Assembly: GCA_029077775.1 (NCBI GenBank)
Contig: JAQNCU010000166.1
Location: forward strand, 1 to 6,715
DNA length: 6,715 nucleotides
Source: Acidocella sp.
GTDB lineage: Bacteria; Pseudomonadota; Alphaproteobacteria; Acetobacterales; Acetobacteraceae
Direction: 5' to 3'
In this document: one piece after another, positions 6,388 to 6,715 of the stretch
How positions within the stretch are numbered: position 1 is the first letter of the stretch
How the letters are laid out: the number at the start of each line of letters is the position of its first letter
The notes under the pieces: model-generated
Told to the model about the DNA's origin: nothing
What the model saw: only the letters and a program-made list of their open reading frames with translations
The model's database searches: none
Made by a program: the position numbers and the translations under genes

Positions 6388-6715
6388 TGTTCAATTCTTA
6401 TGAGTATCTTTGTCATTGTTTGCCGGAGGACGAAGCCCGCGTTGCGGCCAGCCAAATCCAGAGCTTTGATGCGCTCACGGCCTGGCTTGAAGCTCATCAA
6501 AAACCAAAGCTAAGTCCTAATCTCAATTATCAGAAAATTCTTCCTCCTGATATGCAAACGTCTTGGAAAAAAAGTTTTTGGGCTCGGTTACATCGGAAGC
6601 CGTCCAAAGATCAAACTGACAGCAAGCCGCAAGAATGGATGAGGGTTGTCGCGTACAGGCAAAAAGTGATTCTGCTGCTAACAATCTTCACAACATTGAT
6701 AATTCTGGCGGCATC
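6387..6715 (+). CDS. N-terminal part of a membrane protein, possibly OpgH/MdoH-like glucosyltransferase (3' end outside window)
   Basis: An ATG at 6387 shares its A with the bexD stop (TAATG) and opens a frame that runs 109 codons to the window edge without a stop. The visible part is a soluble, polar N-terminus with several Trp and Lys/Arg clusters (SWKKSFWARLHRKPSK, 59-74), then EWMRVVAYRQKVILLLTIFTTLIILAA (83-109), the start of a transmembrane helix. The order W, then basic R/K, then a hydrophobic ILLLT run resembles the WRTVGTIRRYILLILTLAQT region preceding TM1 of E. coli OpgH/MdoH, the membrane glucan glucosyltransferase. The catalytic domain lies beyond the window, so this is a tentative match from memory. 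A polysaccharide polymerase would make sense directly after export genes. Other membrane glycosyltransferases, or an unrelated capsule membrane protein, remain possible. No Shine-Dalgarno is visible, so coupling to bexD is likely. Confidence 0.55.
   Translation, partial: MFNSYEYLCHCLPEDEARVAASQIQSFDALTAWLEAHQKPKLSPNLNYQKILPPDMQTSWKKSFWARLHRKPSKDQTDSKPQEWMRVVAYRQKVILLLTIFTTLIILAA

Noticed and set aside
5778..6500. 240-codon open frame on the minus strand
   Set aside because: It lies antisense to the bexD-like gene and the following frame, has a Ser/Ala/Pro-rich shadow composition and no family motif.

Overview
The window looks like a chromosomal segment from an alphaproteobacterium. Abutting glmM-thiD genes, an alphaproteobacterial-style tandem glycine riboswitch and a BexD/KpsE-type capsule export locus suggest Acetobacteraceae or Rhodospirillales, but this is inferred from gene content and base composition only. 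All genes read on the + strand. The first 3 kb is GC-rich core-metabolism DNA. From about 3000 onward the DNA is visibly richer in A+T and has accessory character.

Region 1 (1-1367): the 3' part of glmM (phosphoglucosamine mutase, peptidoglycan/LPS precursor synthesis) is followed with no gap by thiD (HMP/HMP-P kinase, thiamine synthesis). Region 2 (1368-2991): a tandem two-aptamer glycine riboswitch fills the leader of a DadA-type FAD-dependent amino-acid dehydrogenase. Both conserved aptamer cores and a 10-bp P1 of aptamer 1 can be read directly. The likely logic is that glycine sensing controls an amino-acid deaminating enzyme.

Region 3 (2992-3397): an AT-rich stretch of about 400 bp without a convincing gene. 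It ends in a promoter-like sequence and a dyad centred just before the start codon of the next gene. Region 4 (3398-4214): a type II toxin-antitoxin pair, with a DUF1778 ribbon-helix-helix antitoxin and a GNAT tRNA-acetylating-type toxin. The toxin carries an unusual in-frame 10-codon tandem duplication.

Region 5 (4211-6715): capsule export genes, comprising a KpsE/CtrB/BexC-like inner-membrane co-polymerase, a BexD/CtrA-like outer-membrane lipoprotein, and the start of a membrane protein resembling the N-terminus of OpgH/MdoH-type glucosyltransferases. From the antitoxin on, every junction overlaps (8, 4, 4 and 1 nt). The toxin-antitoxin pair and the capsule export genes therefore look like one translationally coupled operon, and the only clear promoter/operator is the one in front of the antitoxin. 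This physical coupling is the most interesting aspect of the window.
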